Assembly (NCBI GenBank): GCA_026391945.1
Contig: JAPLDA010000016.1
Span: forward strand, 1-64,000
DNA: 64,000 nt
Direction of reading: 5' to 3'
Source of the DNA: Bacteroidota bacterium
GTDB lineage: Bacteria > Bacteroidota > Bacteroidia > AKYH767-A > 2013-40CM-41-45
The translations under genes and the position numbers were made by a program. Shown in pieces: positions 15,426 to 24,058 of this stretch. Numbering within the stretch: the first letter of the stretch is position 1; each line of letters starts with the position of its first letter. Under the pieces are notes generated by a model, which was given only the letters and a program-made list of their open reading frames with translations, did no database searches and was not told the DNA's origin.

Positions 15426-16430
15426 TTATGATTTCCGGAAGACTTCTTTCGAAACCCAGGCTTTTCCCCACTCCTCCATTTCCTCGCGGCTCCAGAGTTC
15501 AGGGTAGAAAATTCGCTTTTGAAAACGTGGCGGAAGGTACTTCTGCCAGTTGGTTCCGCCCGTGGCGGCAATATCAGCTTCATCCTGCTGCAGGTAACGA
15601 ACGGCCGTTTTGTAATGCACCAGGGGCCAGTTCACATTGACGTTTACGTCCAGCATCTTCAGCGCATTCACCATGTCCTTGTTTTCCTGGTCTGCCTTGC
15701 CCAGCGATTTATATTTAGCCCAAAGATTTTTATCGCGGTATTCATTGGCTAAAGAAATAAATTCTTTGCTGTATTTTTTTTCAAACTGTTCGAGCGTAAG
15801 GGTTTTCTTGCCTGAGGCCAGTTCCGTTGCTCCCTGCTTCCAGTAAATATGTTCATACATCTCCTCAATCGAAGCCTGTTTGCCGGTAAATTTTTCCCTG
15901 GCATTTTTATCCACGAGCTGAATAAAATCAGTCGAACAAATTTCCACCTTCCTGTATTGAGCCGATTGAAATCCGCTGGCTGGCAACAATGCCATCCTGA
16001 AGAGGAGAAACTGTTCTTTCTCCATTCCATCGGCCATGATGTCAAAAGATTTTGTCAGCGCTTCGAAATAACGGTTGATGCGGTTAACCCGTTCGATAAA
16101 AAACTGAACGTCGATTTTTTCATTCCACCCCTGGTCATGGCCATTCGATAAAATGATTCTGCCGTTATGCGCGATCTGGTCCAGCTCATGCAGCACCAGT
16201 TTGAAATGAAGTTCCGTGATCTGGTGATACACAATAAAAATCACTTCATCAGGAAAATCTGTTTTAGGATTTTGCAGCGTGAGCAATGTGTCAACATGTG
16301 TGTAATCCCAATACGGAAGGTAGTTGGAGAGGAGCAGCCCGTCGAGGTAATTCGCCAGGCTTTGTCCCATGGATTCGTATTTTTCTTCAAGCTTTTTAAT
16401 CCGCTCGACAATTTCAGGTTTCAGTTCCAT
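15426..16430 (-). CDS. Tryptophan 2,3-dioxygenase
   Basis: This heme enzyme opens the indole ring of L-tryptophan with O2 to give N-formylkynurenine, the first step of the kynurenine route. The 334-residue protein has the family signatures LLSNYLPYWDYTHVDTLLTL, DEVIFIVYHQITELHFKLVL with the distal heme/substrate His region, MALLPASGFQSAQYR, and near the C-terminus WPLVHYKTAVRYL with a candidate proximal His and ATGGTNW. The ATG at 16430 is preferred: the upstream in-frame extension to 16505 is made of an intergenic repeat. No other kynurenine-pathway gene is in the window. It follows the DUF3108 gene by 84 nt. Confidence 0.92.
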   Translation of the reverse strand: MELKPEIVERIKKLEEKYESMGQSLANYLDGLLLSNYLPYWDYTHVDTLLTLQNPKTDFPDEVIFIVYHQITELHFKLVLHELDQIAHNGRIILSNGHDQGWNEKIDVQFFIERVNRINRYFEALTKSFDIMADGMEKEQFLLFRMALLPASGFQSAQYRKVEICSTDFIQLVDKNAREKFTGKQASIEEMYEHIYWKQGATELASGKKTLTLEQFEKKYSKEFISLANEYRDKNLWAKYKSLGKADQENKDMVNALKMLDVNVNVNWPLVHYKTAVRYLQQDEADIAATGGTNWQKYLPPRFQKRIFYPELWSREEMEEWGKAWVSKEVFRKS

Positions 16431-16472
16431 GGCTGAAAAGTAAAGAATAATGTGATAATTTGGTGATGTGGA

Positions 16473-16492
16473 AATTAGCCAATTAGCTAATT
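16473..16492. repeat. AATTAGCTAATT-type dispersed repeat
   Basis: AATTAGCCAATTAGCTAATT sits in the 84-nt gap between the DUF3108 gene and the tryptophan dioxygenase gene, followed by CTCTCATCATCACATTCCC. Near relatives are at 24024-24043 and 53424-53454. Confidence 0.65.
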
Positions 16493-16514
16493 CTCTCATC
16501 ATCACATTCCCAAA

Positions 16515-17300
16515 TCATTTTTTCACGAATGCCGGTTCGTTATTCAGGTTTTCGTAATCCATGAGATCCATTTTTATGGAGCCGACAAGAATTTCTGATT
16601 CCACGCGCACCGGAATCCGGTTTTTGTCGTCTGAAATCCATACCGTCATGTCTTCTTTTGTTCTGAAAACTCTCCCTTCCTGCAGCACCGGGTGAAATTT
16701 AAGACAATGAAAAACTCCTTTTTTATATTTGATATCTTCTTTGCCAATGTATTTCAGGTTGAGCGGAATGATTCCGTCATCAAGGTAACCGTTGATTGGA
16801 AAAATATCTCCTTCTTTCGCCGTTGCAAAATCAAGGTTGCGTGCATAATAAAAAGCGGAGATCAGATCCTGCGTATATTCCGGAATGGCAATCGTTTTTT
16901 TCTCACTCGATGCCGAATCCCTGAAGTGATTGAAACTTACATTCTGGTTGATGATGTAACCGCCTTCATTCACACGCCTGATAAACATCCAGGGAATCAA
17001 AGCCTGTTTGTCGATGATGCTTTCGTACCGGTCGCGCACTTCAAAAAACCAATCGAAGGCGCCGACAGACTGACCGGTTCCGATGACGTGGTAACAGTCG
17101 CGGCCGCCGAGGTTGGTGAAATTCTGATCCACTTCGAGCGTTGCTTCTCCGGCATCCACAAAACCATAGTGAATCCGGAACTTCAGTTTTTCTCCCGGCT
17201 TGAAAGCAGTATTGCTCATGCTGCGCAATATTTTTTGTCCGTTAGAGGATTGCGCTGCGAAACTGATCAGTACCAATGCAAGGATGATGATGCGTTTCAT
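16515..17300 (-). CDS. DUF3108 periplasmic protein
   Basis: This 261-residue exported protein has a signal peptide (KRIIILALVLISFAAQSSNG) and a beta-rich DUF3108 domain (about 25-255). The family pattern is visible in FKPGEKLKFRIHYGFVDAGEATLEV, then GRDCYHVIGTGQSVGAFDWFFEVRDRYES, and MTVWISDDKNRIPVRVE near the end. The function of DUF3108 is not settled; homologues are exported and often lie beside housekeeping genes. The ATG at 17300 is chosen because the signal peptide follows it directly; an ATG at 17333 would add 11 residues without feature. It may be cotranscribed with the dioxygenase downstream. Confidence 0.85.
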   Translation of the reverse strand: MKRIIILALVLISFAAQSSNGQKILRSMSNTAFKPGEKLKFRIHYGFVDAGEATLEVDQNFTNLGGRDCYHVIGTGQSVGAFDWFFEVRDRYESIIDKQALIPWMFIRRVNEGGYIINQNVSFNHFRDSASSEKKTIAIPEYTQDLISAFYYARNLDFATAKEGDIFPINGYLDDGIIPLNLKYIGKEDIKYKKGVFHCLKFHPVLQEGRVFRTKEDMTVWISDDKNRIPVRVESEILVGSIKMDLMDYENLNNEPAFVKK

Positions 17301-17490
17301 CTTAGGATAGTTTTTTGTTTTTGCCGTTTGCAAAAATCATGGCCGGTATGCTGTGTTCATGAACCATGACCTTTGAATGCGCGCCTGCATGGCAAAGATT
17401 GTTCCATGATTCCGGAACGATAAAAATAGAAATAGATTTCTGAAAACTAAAGAATTAGTTTTTTTGCAACCGTGACCGGTGAATTTACCT

Positions 17491-17515
17491 GATCCCTCGA
17501 CGTTGCTCGGGATTA
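17491..17515. repeat. Dispersed 25-nt repeat, copy 2, at the scpB stop codon
   Basis: This is identical to 1536-1560 over 25 nt. The last three bases are the TAA stop codon of scpB on the minus strand, so the repeat begins exactly where the coding region ends. Confidence 0.85.
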
Positions 17516-18325
17516 GTCGCGGGGAGAGTCGTATGAATGGTCTTCTTTATCTTCCGAAGAGATCTCATCCTGTTTCTCCGGGTTATTTTCCTGGTGTTCC
17601 AAAAAAATGGCTTTGCGGTCGGGCAAATCTGCGGGATCCACGGCCTCTTCCACGATGATGATTTCTTCTTCGGCCACAACGGATGATTCGATGGAAGTTT
17701 CTGTGATGAATGTTTCCTCCGCTTCAGAATTCGTTTCCGCAATGAGTGTTGTTTCCGTTTCGGAATATTCGGCCGGTTCGCCAATTTCATTTCCTTCTAC
17801 ATGAAGGTCTTTCAACTGAGGCAGATCCTTCACCGTTTTGATTCCAAAATAATCCATGAACGATTTGCTCGTTACATACATAAGCGGTTTGCCGGGAGCA
17901 TCGCTCTTGCCTTTAATTTCGATGAGTTCCTTTTCCAGTAATTTCTGAACGGCATAATCACAGTTCACGCCCCTGATGTGTTCCACTTCCCCTTTGGTGA
18001 TCGGTTGTTTGTAAGCGATGATGGCCAGGGTTTCCATAGCAGAAGTAGAAAGTTTCTTCTTCGCCTTATGTTGAATCAACGCTGTTACCGTCGGATGAAA
18101 TTCTTTCTTGGTTAAAAACTGGTATCCTTCGGCAATATCGAGGAGTTCGAATGAAAAATCATCCGACAGGTATTTGGCTCTGATTTGTTCGATGGAGGCA
18201 AGAATTTCTTCTTCCGACGGTTCCCACTCAAAGGTGATTTTCAGGGATGCGGCAATCTCATCTATGGAAATGCTTTGTTCAGAACAAAAAATTAAGGCTT
18301 CAATATGCTGGTTCAGTTGGTTCAT
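17513..18325 (-). CDS. scpB: Segregation and condensation protein B
   Basis: ScpB binds the ScpA kleisin in the Smc-ScpAB condensin that compacts and separates chromosomes. Residues 1-185 form the two winged-helix domains, with LNQHIEALIFCSEQSISIDEIA at the start and METLAIIAYKQPITKGEVEHIRG in the second domain. The protein is 270 residues against about 180-200 for typical ScpB. The extra 80 residues form a Glu/Ser/Thr-rich acidic tail (SSVVAEEEIIIVEEAVDPAD). The stop codon lies inside a dispersed 25-nt repeat. scpA is not next to it. Confidence 0.93.
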   Translation of the reverse strand: MNQLNQHIEALIFCSEQSISIDEIAASLKITFEWEPSEEEILASIEQIRAKYLSDDFSFELLDIAEGYQFLTKKEFHPTVTALIQHKAKKKLSTSAMETLAIIAYKQPITKGEVEHIRGVNCDYAVQKLLEKELIEIKGKSDAPGKPLMYVTSKSFMDYFGIKTVKDLPQLKDLHVEGNEIGEPAEYSETETTLIAETNSEAEETFITETSIESSVVAEEEIIIVEEAVDPADLPDRKAIFLEHQENNPEKQDEISSEDKEDHSYDSPRD

Positions 18326-18366
18326 TTTTCGTTGAGGGTTTTAATTTAAACCATTGTGTGCTGTGA

Positions 18367-19857
18367 TCAATTCTTCACCAATTTATAATGCAAAGTATTC
18401 CTTTCTGATTCCAGCTTTAGCAGGTAGAAACCGGAACTTAAATCATCGGTAGAAATTCTCAATTGGTTTTGACCGTGAGTTATCAGGCTTTTAATGACCT
18501 TACCAGTTGCATCGCTGATTTTAATTTTCAAAACCTGCATTTTGAGTTGAGAACAATCAATATTCAAGACATGGTCGAATGGATTCGGGAATATTTTTAA
18601 GTCTGGTTGGATCTCCTTATTCACTGCTAAAATTACCGGCCAGTTCAATGGGATCCCCCAGGTTTCTGAACCCTTGTCGTAATAGACCATATGATAATCG
18701 ATGCAGGCAGGAAAACTGGTACCGTCATAAATGGCAACATTTCCTAAGCCATCAGCATAGTAATAATTCCAGAAAATACAGGAGCCTATTGGATATGAAT
18801 AACAATCATAAAAAGAATCATATGCCAGATAATCGCTTTGTCCCCTTATACTTCTGTCATGGTAATGTGATGAATCAGAAAATTGTTCAGCAATTCCAAA
18901 AGTGCCGCTGAAGGAATAAAGCTGATTAGGTAAAAAATCCAATGAACTCCACTGGTTAAATTGAATTGCAATAGTATCCGAATCGTGACTATAGGAATAA
19001 GTAATGTTCGGATAAATCTGTGTTATATTATAATGAATGTTGTCAAAAATGTAAGTAGTCGTATCCCCTCCGATTGAGTTAACTTTTGAAAGTACCCGGG
19101 TTTCATCATACTTATGAATCCAGTTCTGCAAACCACCCAATCGCTGTTGTCCTTCCCATTGAAAAAGATCACCGACATTAAAATTATAAATGTCATGCTT
19201 GGTCAATAATTGCCTTCCGTAATCAGGATTTGTAATTCCGGATACAATGAACTGAGTCGTGTCACCCGGAAAATAGAAAAACCTATATGGCGTAAGAATG
19301 CCATGCTGCTTACTGATCTTTATGACCTTGTTATTCATTGCATGAATTACCGGTTGCCCAAGGTTATTCTTTGCATTCAACAAAATTGTTTTCACAGAAT
19401 CGTTGACGCCAAGAATTGTTTCGACCTGGGATGATGTGATTTCAGCTTCGAGATAATTACCACTTCCTAACTCAAAAAGCCGCCAGGCAATACCGACTCC
19501 TGCCAGTGTTTTAATAATGATTGAATCATTTTGCTCATTAAAAAAAACATTATCACCATTATTCTTTATGAGTATGGATGAACCTATCCATCCGGTATCA
19601 TTCAATTGATAACATGCAAATGAGGAACCACCAACGTACATGTCTCTTATCGTTTGGTAATTAAAAAACATTGAATCTCCTCCATACATTGCGATGGAAT
19701 CAACTTTAATGACTCTTAATTCCTTTGCATTGTAAATATCCTGGTAATTGGAGAACTCAAAACATGCTGAACGATTACTCAATACAGTCTGCCAATCCTG
19801 GGCAATGGCCGTTGTTGAAATAAAAAGAGAGATTAAAAAAAATGTAAATCTCCTCAT
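18367..19857 (-). CDS. Secreted protein with T9SS type A sorting domain
   Basis: This 496-residue protein has a signal peptide (RRFTFFLISLFISTTAIAQ) and a long central part with many aromatic and Asn/Asp residues that looks beta-rich but has no motif that I can name. The C-terminal 75 residues form a type A sorting domain: LKIFPNPFDHVLNIDC, LKIKISDATGKVIKSL, LSSGFYLLKLES and a basic end (YKLVKN). It should be exported across the outer membrane and either released or anchored. It stands alone between scpB and leuS. Confidence 0.85.
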   Translation of the reverse strand: MRRFTFFLISLFISTTAIAQDWQTVLSNRSACFEFSNYQDIYNAKELRVIKVDSIAMYGGDSMFFNYQTIRDMYVGGSSFACYQLNDTGWIGSSILIKNNGDNVFFNEQNDSIIIKTLAGVGIAWRLFELGSGNYLEAEITSSQVETILGVNDSVKTILLNAKNNLGQPVIHAMNNKVIKISKQHGILTPYRFFYFPGDTTQFIVSGITNPDYGRQLLTKHDIYNFNVGDLFQWEGQQRLGGLQNWIHKYDETRVLSKVNSIGGDTTTYIFDNIHYNITQIYPNITYSYSHDSDTIAIQFNQWSSLDFLPNQLYSFSGTFGIAEQFSDSSHYHDRSIRGQSDYLAYDSFYDCYSYPIGSCIFWNYYYADGLGNVAIYDGTSFPACIDYHMVYYDKGSETWGIPLNWPVILAVNKEIQPDLKIFPNPFDHVLNIDCSQLKMQVLKIKISDATGKVIKSLITHGQNQLRISTDDLSSGFYLLKLESERNTLHYKLVKN

Positions 19858-19892
19858 CCGTGAATTTTTAAGAAAGATAAAGATTTTTTCTA

Positions 19893-20036
19893 TCAGGCGA
19901 CAATGTTCACAATCCGTCCCGGAACCACGATGATCTTTTTCGGCGGCTTTCCCTGCAACAGTTTTTTCACTTCTTCGGATGACATCACCTCTTTTTCAAT
20001 TTCATCTTTCGACAGGTTCAATGCAATTTCAAGCAT
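19893..20036 (-). pseudogene. leuS: Detached 3' end of leuS (out of frame)
   Basis: The 47 residues here (LSKDEIEKEVMSSEEVKKLL then KPPKKIIVVPGRIVNIVA) are the extreme C-terminus of a leucyl-tRNA synthetase. They are in a different frame from the main leuS gene, which stops at 20029-20031. Compared with other LeuRS proteins, the roughly 28 residues that normally link the AEELW segment to this tail (the part with VNGK) are missing. It is therefore a deletion of some 80-90 nt whose length is not a multiple of 3. Confidence 0.8.
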
Positions 20037-22548
20037 CGGTAATACTTTCCGGGTGGCCAAGTTGGTTCCATAATTCTTCCGCAATATGTGGAGCATAAGG
20101 AGCAATCAGGATCACCAATGGTTCAAGCACAGTTCTTTTGTTACATTTTAAATCAGTAAGTTCATTCACGCAAATCATGAAATTACTAACGGAAGTATTG
20201 AACGAAAAGCGTTCAATATCCTCGGTCACTTTCTTAATGGTTTTATGCAATGATTTTAATTCCTGTTTAGTTGGCTGTTCATCACTTACAAAGAAAGTAC
20301 TGTCGACGGCCTGGTGAAACAACCTCCACAATTTCCTGATGAAACTACTCACACCGGTAATGCCATTCGTATTCCACGGCTTGGAAAGTTCCAGCGGGCC
20401 GAGAAACATTTCGTATAAGCGAAGGCAATCGGCGCCGTATTTTTCTGTCATGTCATCGGGGTTGACGACATTGTGCCACCTCTTCGACATTTTTTCAATT
20501 TCATTCCCGCAGATGAATTTTCCGTTTTCAAGAATGAATTCAGCATTGGAGAATTCTTCTCTCCACACTTTAAATTTTTTAATATCCAATTCATCATTTT
20601 CAACGATGTTTACATCCACATGCAATGCCGTTGTTTCAAATTGATTTTTCAGGTTGAACGAAACGTACTTATTCGTGTCCTTTATCCTGTAAACAATATT
20701 TGATCTCCCCTGGATCATCCCCTGGTTGATCAGCTTCTTTGCCGGCTCTTTGATCGGAATGTACCCGAGGTCAAAAAGAAATTTTGTCCAGAAGCGAACA
20801 TACAGCAAATGCCCGGTGGCATGTTCCGAACCGCCGATGTAGAGGTCAACATCCTTCCAGTAATTCACCGCTTCCTTTGATACAAATTCTTTTTCATTGT
20901 GCGGATCCATGTACCTGAGGTAATACCAGGAAGATCCAGCCCATCCCGGCATCGTAGTATATTCAAAGTCAAATTGATTTTTATACTTCCAGTTTTTTGC
21001 GCGTGCGAGAGGAGGTTCACCGTCTTCTGTTGGTAAATATTTATCCACTTCCGGGAGCAACACCGGCAGATCCTTTTCTTCCACCGCTTTCGGAATTCCG
21101 TTTTCATAATAGATGGGAATGGGTTCACCCCAATACCGCTGCCTTCCAAACACGGCATCACGGATCCGGAAATTTATTTTCCCTTCTCCGGATCCTTGTT
21201 TTTCAATTTCAGCAATGGCTTTATGAATCGCATCTTTCACCGGAAGGCCATTCAAAAAATCAGAATGAATGCATGTTCCATCTTTGTCATCGTACGAAGC
21301 GTTGGAAAAATCCCAATCGACAGGAGGCTGAATCACCTGTGGTTTCGGTAAATTGAAATGCGTGGCAAAGGCAAAGTCGCGCGAATCGTGCGCCGGAACA
21401 GCCATGACAGCGCCGGTTCCATATCCTGCTAACACATAATCACCAACCCACACAGGAATTGGTTTTTTAGTAAACGGATGTTCTGCATAAGCACCGGTAA
21501 AAACTCCCGTGATGCGTTTTACTTCCGTCATTCGCTCACGGTCGCTGCGGTTCCTGGCTTCCTCCACGTATTCCATCACTTCTTTTTTTCGCTCAGCAGA
21601 AGTAATTTTTTCAACCAACTCATGTTCCGGGGCAAGTGTGATATAAGTAGCTCCGAAAATTGTATCCGGACGTGTCGTGAAGATTTCAATCCGGAATTTA
21701 AAATCCGAAATCCGAAATCCTATCAATGCTCCTTCTGATCGCCCGATCCAATTCCGTTGTTGTTCTTTGATCGAATCACTCCAGTCGATTCCTTCCAGGT
21801 CATCGAGCAATCGCTGTGCATACGCAGTGATGCGAAGGCTCCATTGTTTCATCAGCTTTCTTTCCACCGGGTATCCTCCGCGTTCGCTCACGCCGTCTTT
21901 CACTTCATCATTGGCGAGTACCGTTCCCAGTGCCGGACACCAGTTTACAAATGCTTCACTCAGAAATGCCAGGCGGTATTCCATCAGCAAATCTGATTTT
22001 TCATTTTCATTCAGTGAAGTCCATCCTTTGTTTTCCGGTTTTCGTTTTCCTGATTCAAATTGCTTTATCAGCGTATCAAGATGTTCTGCTTTATTTGTTT
22101 CCGGGTTGTACCATGAATTGAAAAGTTCCAGGAAAATCCATTGTGTCCATTTGTAATAAGACGGATCGGATGTCCTGGTTTCCCGCTCCCAGTCGAAAGA
22201 GAAGCCGATGTTGTCGAGCTGTTCCCGGTAACGTTTTATGTTTTCTTCGGTGGTGATCGCCGGGTGCTGGCCGGTTTGTATGGCATATTGTTCTGCGGGC
22301 AAACCGAAGGCATCGTATCCCATCGGGTGCAGCACATTAAATCCCTTCAACCTTTTATAGCGTGCATAAATATCGGAGGCGATGTAACCCAGCGGATGCC
22401 CGACATGTAAACCTGCGCCACTCGGATAAGGGAACATATCGAGCGCATAAAATTTAGGTTTGGAAGAATGATTACCGGCTTTGAAAGATTTCTTCTCCGC
22501 CCAATACCGCTGCCATTTTTTTTCTGTTTCTTTGAAATGATACTCCAT
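20029..22548 (-). CDS. leuS: Leucyl-tRNA synthetase, C-terminus truncated
   Basis: LeuRS charges tRNA-Leu and edits mischarged products. The 839-residue frame holds the HIGH motif (HVGH, 48-51), the CP1 editing domain (about 225-430, with [12 protein letters not shown] and VPAHDSRDF), the KMSKR motif (686-690) and the anticodon-binding helices down to [19 protein letters not shown]. It then meets TGA after SITDA, short of the C-terminal domain that contacts the tRNA long arm. The rest of that domain is out of frame downstream. Residues 277-288 ([12 protein letters not shown]) in the editing domain are encoded by a dispersed repeat shared with 62161-62184. As leuS is essential, either the truncated enzyme works, or a second copy exists, or the assembly has an error here. 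Confidence 0.93.
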   Translation of the reverse strand: MEYHFKETEKKWQRYWAEKKSFKAGNHSSKPKFYALDMFPYPSGAGLHVGHPLGYIASDIYARYKRLKGFNVLHPMGYDAFGLPAEQYAIQTGQHPAITTEENIKRYREQLDNIGFSFDWERETRTSDPSYYKWTQWIFLELFNSWYNPETNKAEHLDTLIKQFESGKRKPENKGWTSLNENEKSDLLMEYRLAFLSEAFVNWCPALGTVLANDEVKDGVSERGGYPVERKLMKQWSLRITAYAQRLLDDLEGIDWSDSIKEQQRNWIGRSEGALIGFRISDFKFRIEIFTTRPDTIFGATYITLAPEHELVEKITSAERKKEVMEYVEEARNRSDRERMTEVKRITGVFTGAYAEHPFTKKPIPVWVGDYVLAGYGTGAVMAVPAHDSRDFAFATHFNLPKPQVIQPPVDWDFSNASYDDKDGTCIHSDFLNGLPVKDAIHKAIAEIEKQGSGEGKINFRIRDAVFGRQRYWGEPIPIYYENGIPKAVEEKDLPVLLPEVDKYLPTEDGEPPLARAKNWKYKNQFDFEYTTMPGWAGSSWYYLRYMDPHNEKEFVSKEAVNYWKDVDLYIGGSEHATGHLLYVRFWTKFLFDLGYIPIKEPAKKLINQGMIQGRSNIVYRIKDTNKYVSFNLKNQFETTALHVDVNIVENDELDIKKFKVWREEFSNAEFILENGKFICGNEIEKMSKRWHNVVNPDDMTEKYGADCLRLYEMFLGPLELSKPWNTNGITGVSSFIRKLWRLFHQAVDSTFFVSDEQPTKQELKSLHKTIKKVTEDIERFSFNTSVSNFMICVNELTDLKCNKRTVLEPLVILIAPYAPHIAEELWNQLGHPESITDA
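21695..21718. repeat. Dispersed 24-nt repeat inside leuS
   Basis: The 24 nt with the core AAAATCCGAAATCCGAAAT are identical to 62161-62184 in the nadD-gmk gap. Inside leuS it keeps the frame and encodes the ISDFKF part of the editing domain. Confidence 0.85.
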
Positions 22549-22722
22549 CTTAATTTAATAAATCCTTCAAGCATGAACATTGGTGACCTGTACCGGAACT
22601 TTGACCATCATGATAACCCGGTTTTACAGTGATTGCGAATGTAGAAAAATCGGTTCATAGTTTAATATGCTTCCCCCGCTTTGCGCTTTTTTATTTTTCT
22701 AATTTAGCCGCAACATAAAAAA

Positions 22723-23601
22723 ATGCCGGCACAGGAAAACAATATCGGGAACCGCAGATTACGCTCATCGTCCATTTCGGCAATCGTGAGCATTTCCCTC
22801 GTTTTATTCATGATCGGCCTTCTCGGTTTACTGGTCCTCGACTCAAAAAAAATCACGGATTATGTTAAGGAACATGTGCAGCTTACCGTTTTTCTTCTCG
22901 ACGATGCAGCAGATGCTGACATTAAATCGCTGCAACAACTTCTTGCCCGGTCGGAATTTACCCGCACCGCACAATATATTTCCAAGCAGCAGGCGCTCGA
23001 CAGCCTGAAACATGATCTCGGCGAAGATGCCGTGAAGATGATTGAAAGCAACCCGCTTCCCGCTTCCATCGACCTTCTCTTGAAAGCTCCTTATGCAAAC
23101 CCCGACAGCCTGAAAAAAATTGCCGGCTCCATCAGCAAAAATAAAATTGTACGGGAAGTGTCTTACCAGAGAACAGAAGTGGACAGGATGAATGAAAATT
23201 TCAGAACCGTAGCCATGGTTATTCTCATCTTCTGCGGGTTATTGCTGACGATCGCCATTGCCCTCATCAACAACACCATCAGGCTTTCACTTTTTTCCAA
23301 GCGATTCCTGATCAAAAGCATGCAACTCGTCGGGGCAACACGGGGATTTATCCGCAAGCCGTTCATCGGAAGAGGTTTGATCAATGGTTTATACGGAAGC
23401 CTGATCGCCTGCATTCTTTTATCCGGTTTGATTTACCTCATCCAGCGCGAAATGCCTGAACTGAAGCAACTCCAGGACTGGCAGATCATCGGAACATTGT
23501 TTATTTCCATCACGCTTTTCGGGCTGCTGCTTTCCGGGATCAGCACCCTCTTTGCCGTGAACCGTTACCTGCGGCTGAAGATTGATGAACTTTATTACTG
23601 A
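22723..23601 (+). CDS. ftsX: Cell division protein FtsX
   Basis: FtsX is the membrane part of the FtsEX complex, which links division to activation of peptidoglycan hydrolases. This 292-residue protein has a short cytoplasmic N-terminus, TM1 at about 20-43 (ISAIVSISLVLFMIGLLGLL), a periplasmic domain (about 45-165, with VKEHVQLTVFLLDDAADADI and the FtsX-ECD pattern VSYQRTEVDRMNENF), and three C-terminal helices with the permease loop LFSKRFLIKSMQLVGATRGF. The partner gene ftsE is not adjacent, which is common in Bacteroidota. Confidence 0.92.
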   Translation: MPAQENNIGNRRLRSSSISAIVSISLVLFMIGLLGLLVLDSKKITDYVKEHVQLTVFLLDDAADADIKSLQQLLARSEFTRTAQYISKQQALDSLKHDLGEDAVKMIESNPLPASIDLLLKAPYANPDSLKKIAGSISKNKIVREVSYQRTEVDRMNENFRTVAMVILIFCGLLLTIAIALINNTIRLSLFSKRFLIKSMQLVGATRGFIRKPFIGRGLINGLYGSLIACILLSGLIYLIQREMPELKQLQDWQIIGTLFISITLFGLLLSGISTLFAVNRYLRLKIDELYY

Positions 23602-23668
23602 CAGCAACGAAGCCCGATTTCATCTTTTTATTCCCCGATCCCGCGCCAGGCGGCCGTTTGATTCCATC

Positions 23669-23698
23669 TTTGCAATTCAATAACTTCCTCTATCTTTG
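23669..23698 (+). promoter_or_regulatory. Promoter TTTG-N18-TATCTTTG
   Basis: TTTG (23669-23672) and TATCTTTG (23691-23698) are 18 nt apart. The ATG of the DUF3098 gene follows at 23723. The in-frame TTG at 23696 is part of the -7 box and not a start codon. Confidence 0.7.
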
Positions 23699-23722
23699 GC
23701 CCTCTATTTTATTCTCCAAAAG

Positions 23723-23971
23723 ATGGCTAAGAAAGAAGAAAAACATCCCACGCAGGACTTTGCATTCGGAAAAGAAAACTACATCATCATGCTGGTTGGT
23801 ATCGCTGTTATCATCCTCGGCTTTGCCTGCATGAGTGGCGGGCCATCGAAAGATCCCAATGTTTTTGATCCTGATATTTTCAGTTTCCGCAGAATTACAC
23901 TTGCTCCTATACTGGTCATACTGGGTTTCATCATCGAGGTGTATGCCGTTTTGAAAAAATCGAAAGAGTAG
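23723..23971 (+). CDS. DUF3098 small membrane protein
   Basis: This 82-residue protein has two membrane helices (NYIIMLVGIAVIILGFACMS and ITLAPILVILGFIIEVYAVL) joined by a short loop containing SGGPSKDPNVFDPDIFSFRR, which is typical of DUF3098. The function is unknown. In Bacteroidota the gene commonly lies between ftsX and uppP, as it does here, which suggests a link to the cell envelope. The start at 23723 is chosen because the promoter -7 box overlaps the alternative TTG. Confidence 0.88.
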   Translation: MAKKEEKHPTQDFAFGKENYIIMLVGIAVIILGFACMSGGPSKDPNVFDPDIFSFRRITLAPILVILGFIIEVYAVLKKSKE

Positions 23972-24023
23972 TTTTTGCAGGTCAGCCAACGGATCAGGGC
24001 ACCGCTGTTGTTTTATTTTTACC

Positions 24024-24043
24024 ATTGGCTAATCAGCTAATCA
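24024..24043. repeat. AATTAGCTAATT-type dispersed repeat before uppP
   Basis: ATTGGCTAATCAGCTAATCA followed by TCACATCCACTCC fills the last part of the DUF3098-uppP gap. It is related to 16473-16492 and 53424-53454. Confidence 0.55.
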
Positions 24044-24058
24044 TCACATCCACTCCTC

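Noticed and set aside
16431-16505. N-terminal extension of tryptophan dioxygenase to 16505
   Set aside because: The 25 extra residues are translated from an AATTAGC-type intergenic repeat, and the family starts at the internal Met.
17443-17465. AAAACTAA/TTAGTTTT hairpin with T-run as a terminator
   Set aside because: The T-run is on the plus strand, where no gene ends; on the minus strand the tract after the stem is mixed, so the case for scpB is weak.
20339-22580. Many 60-160 codon frames opposite leuS
   Set aside because: All are antisense or shifted shadows of the leuS coding region.
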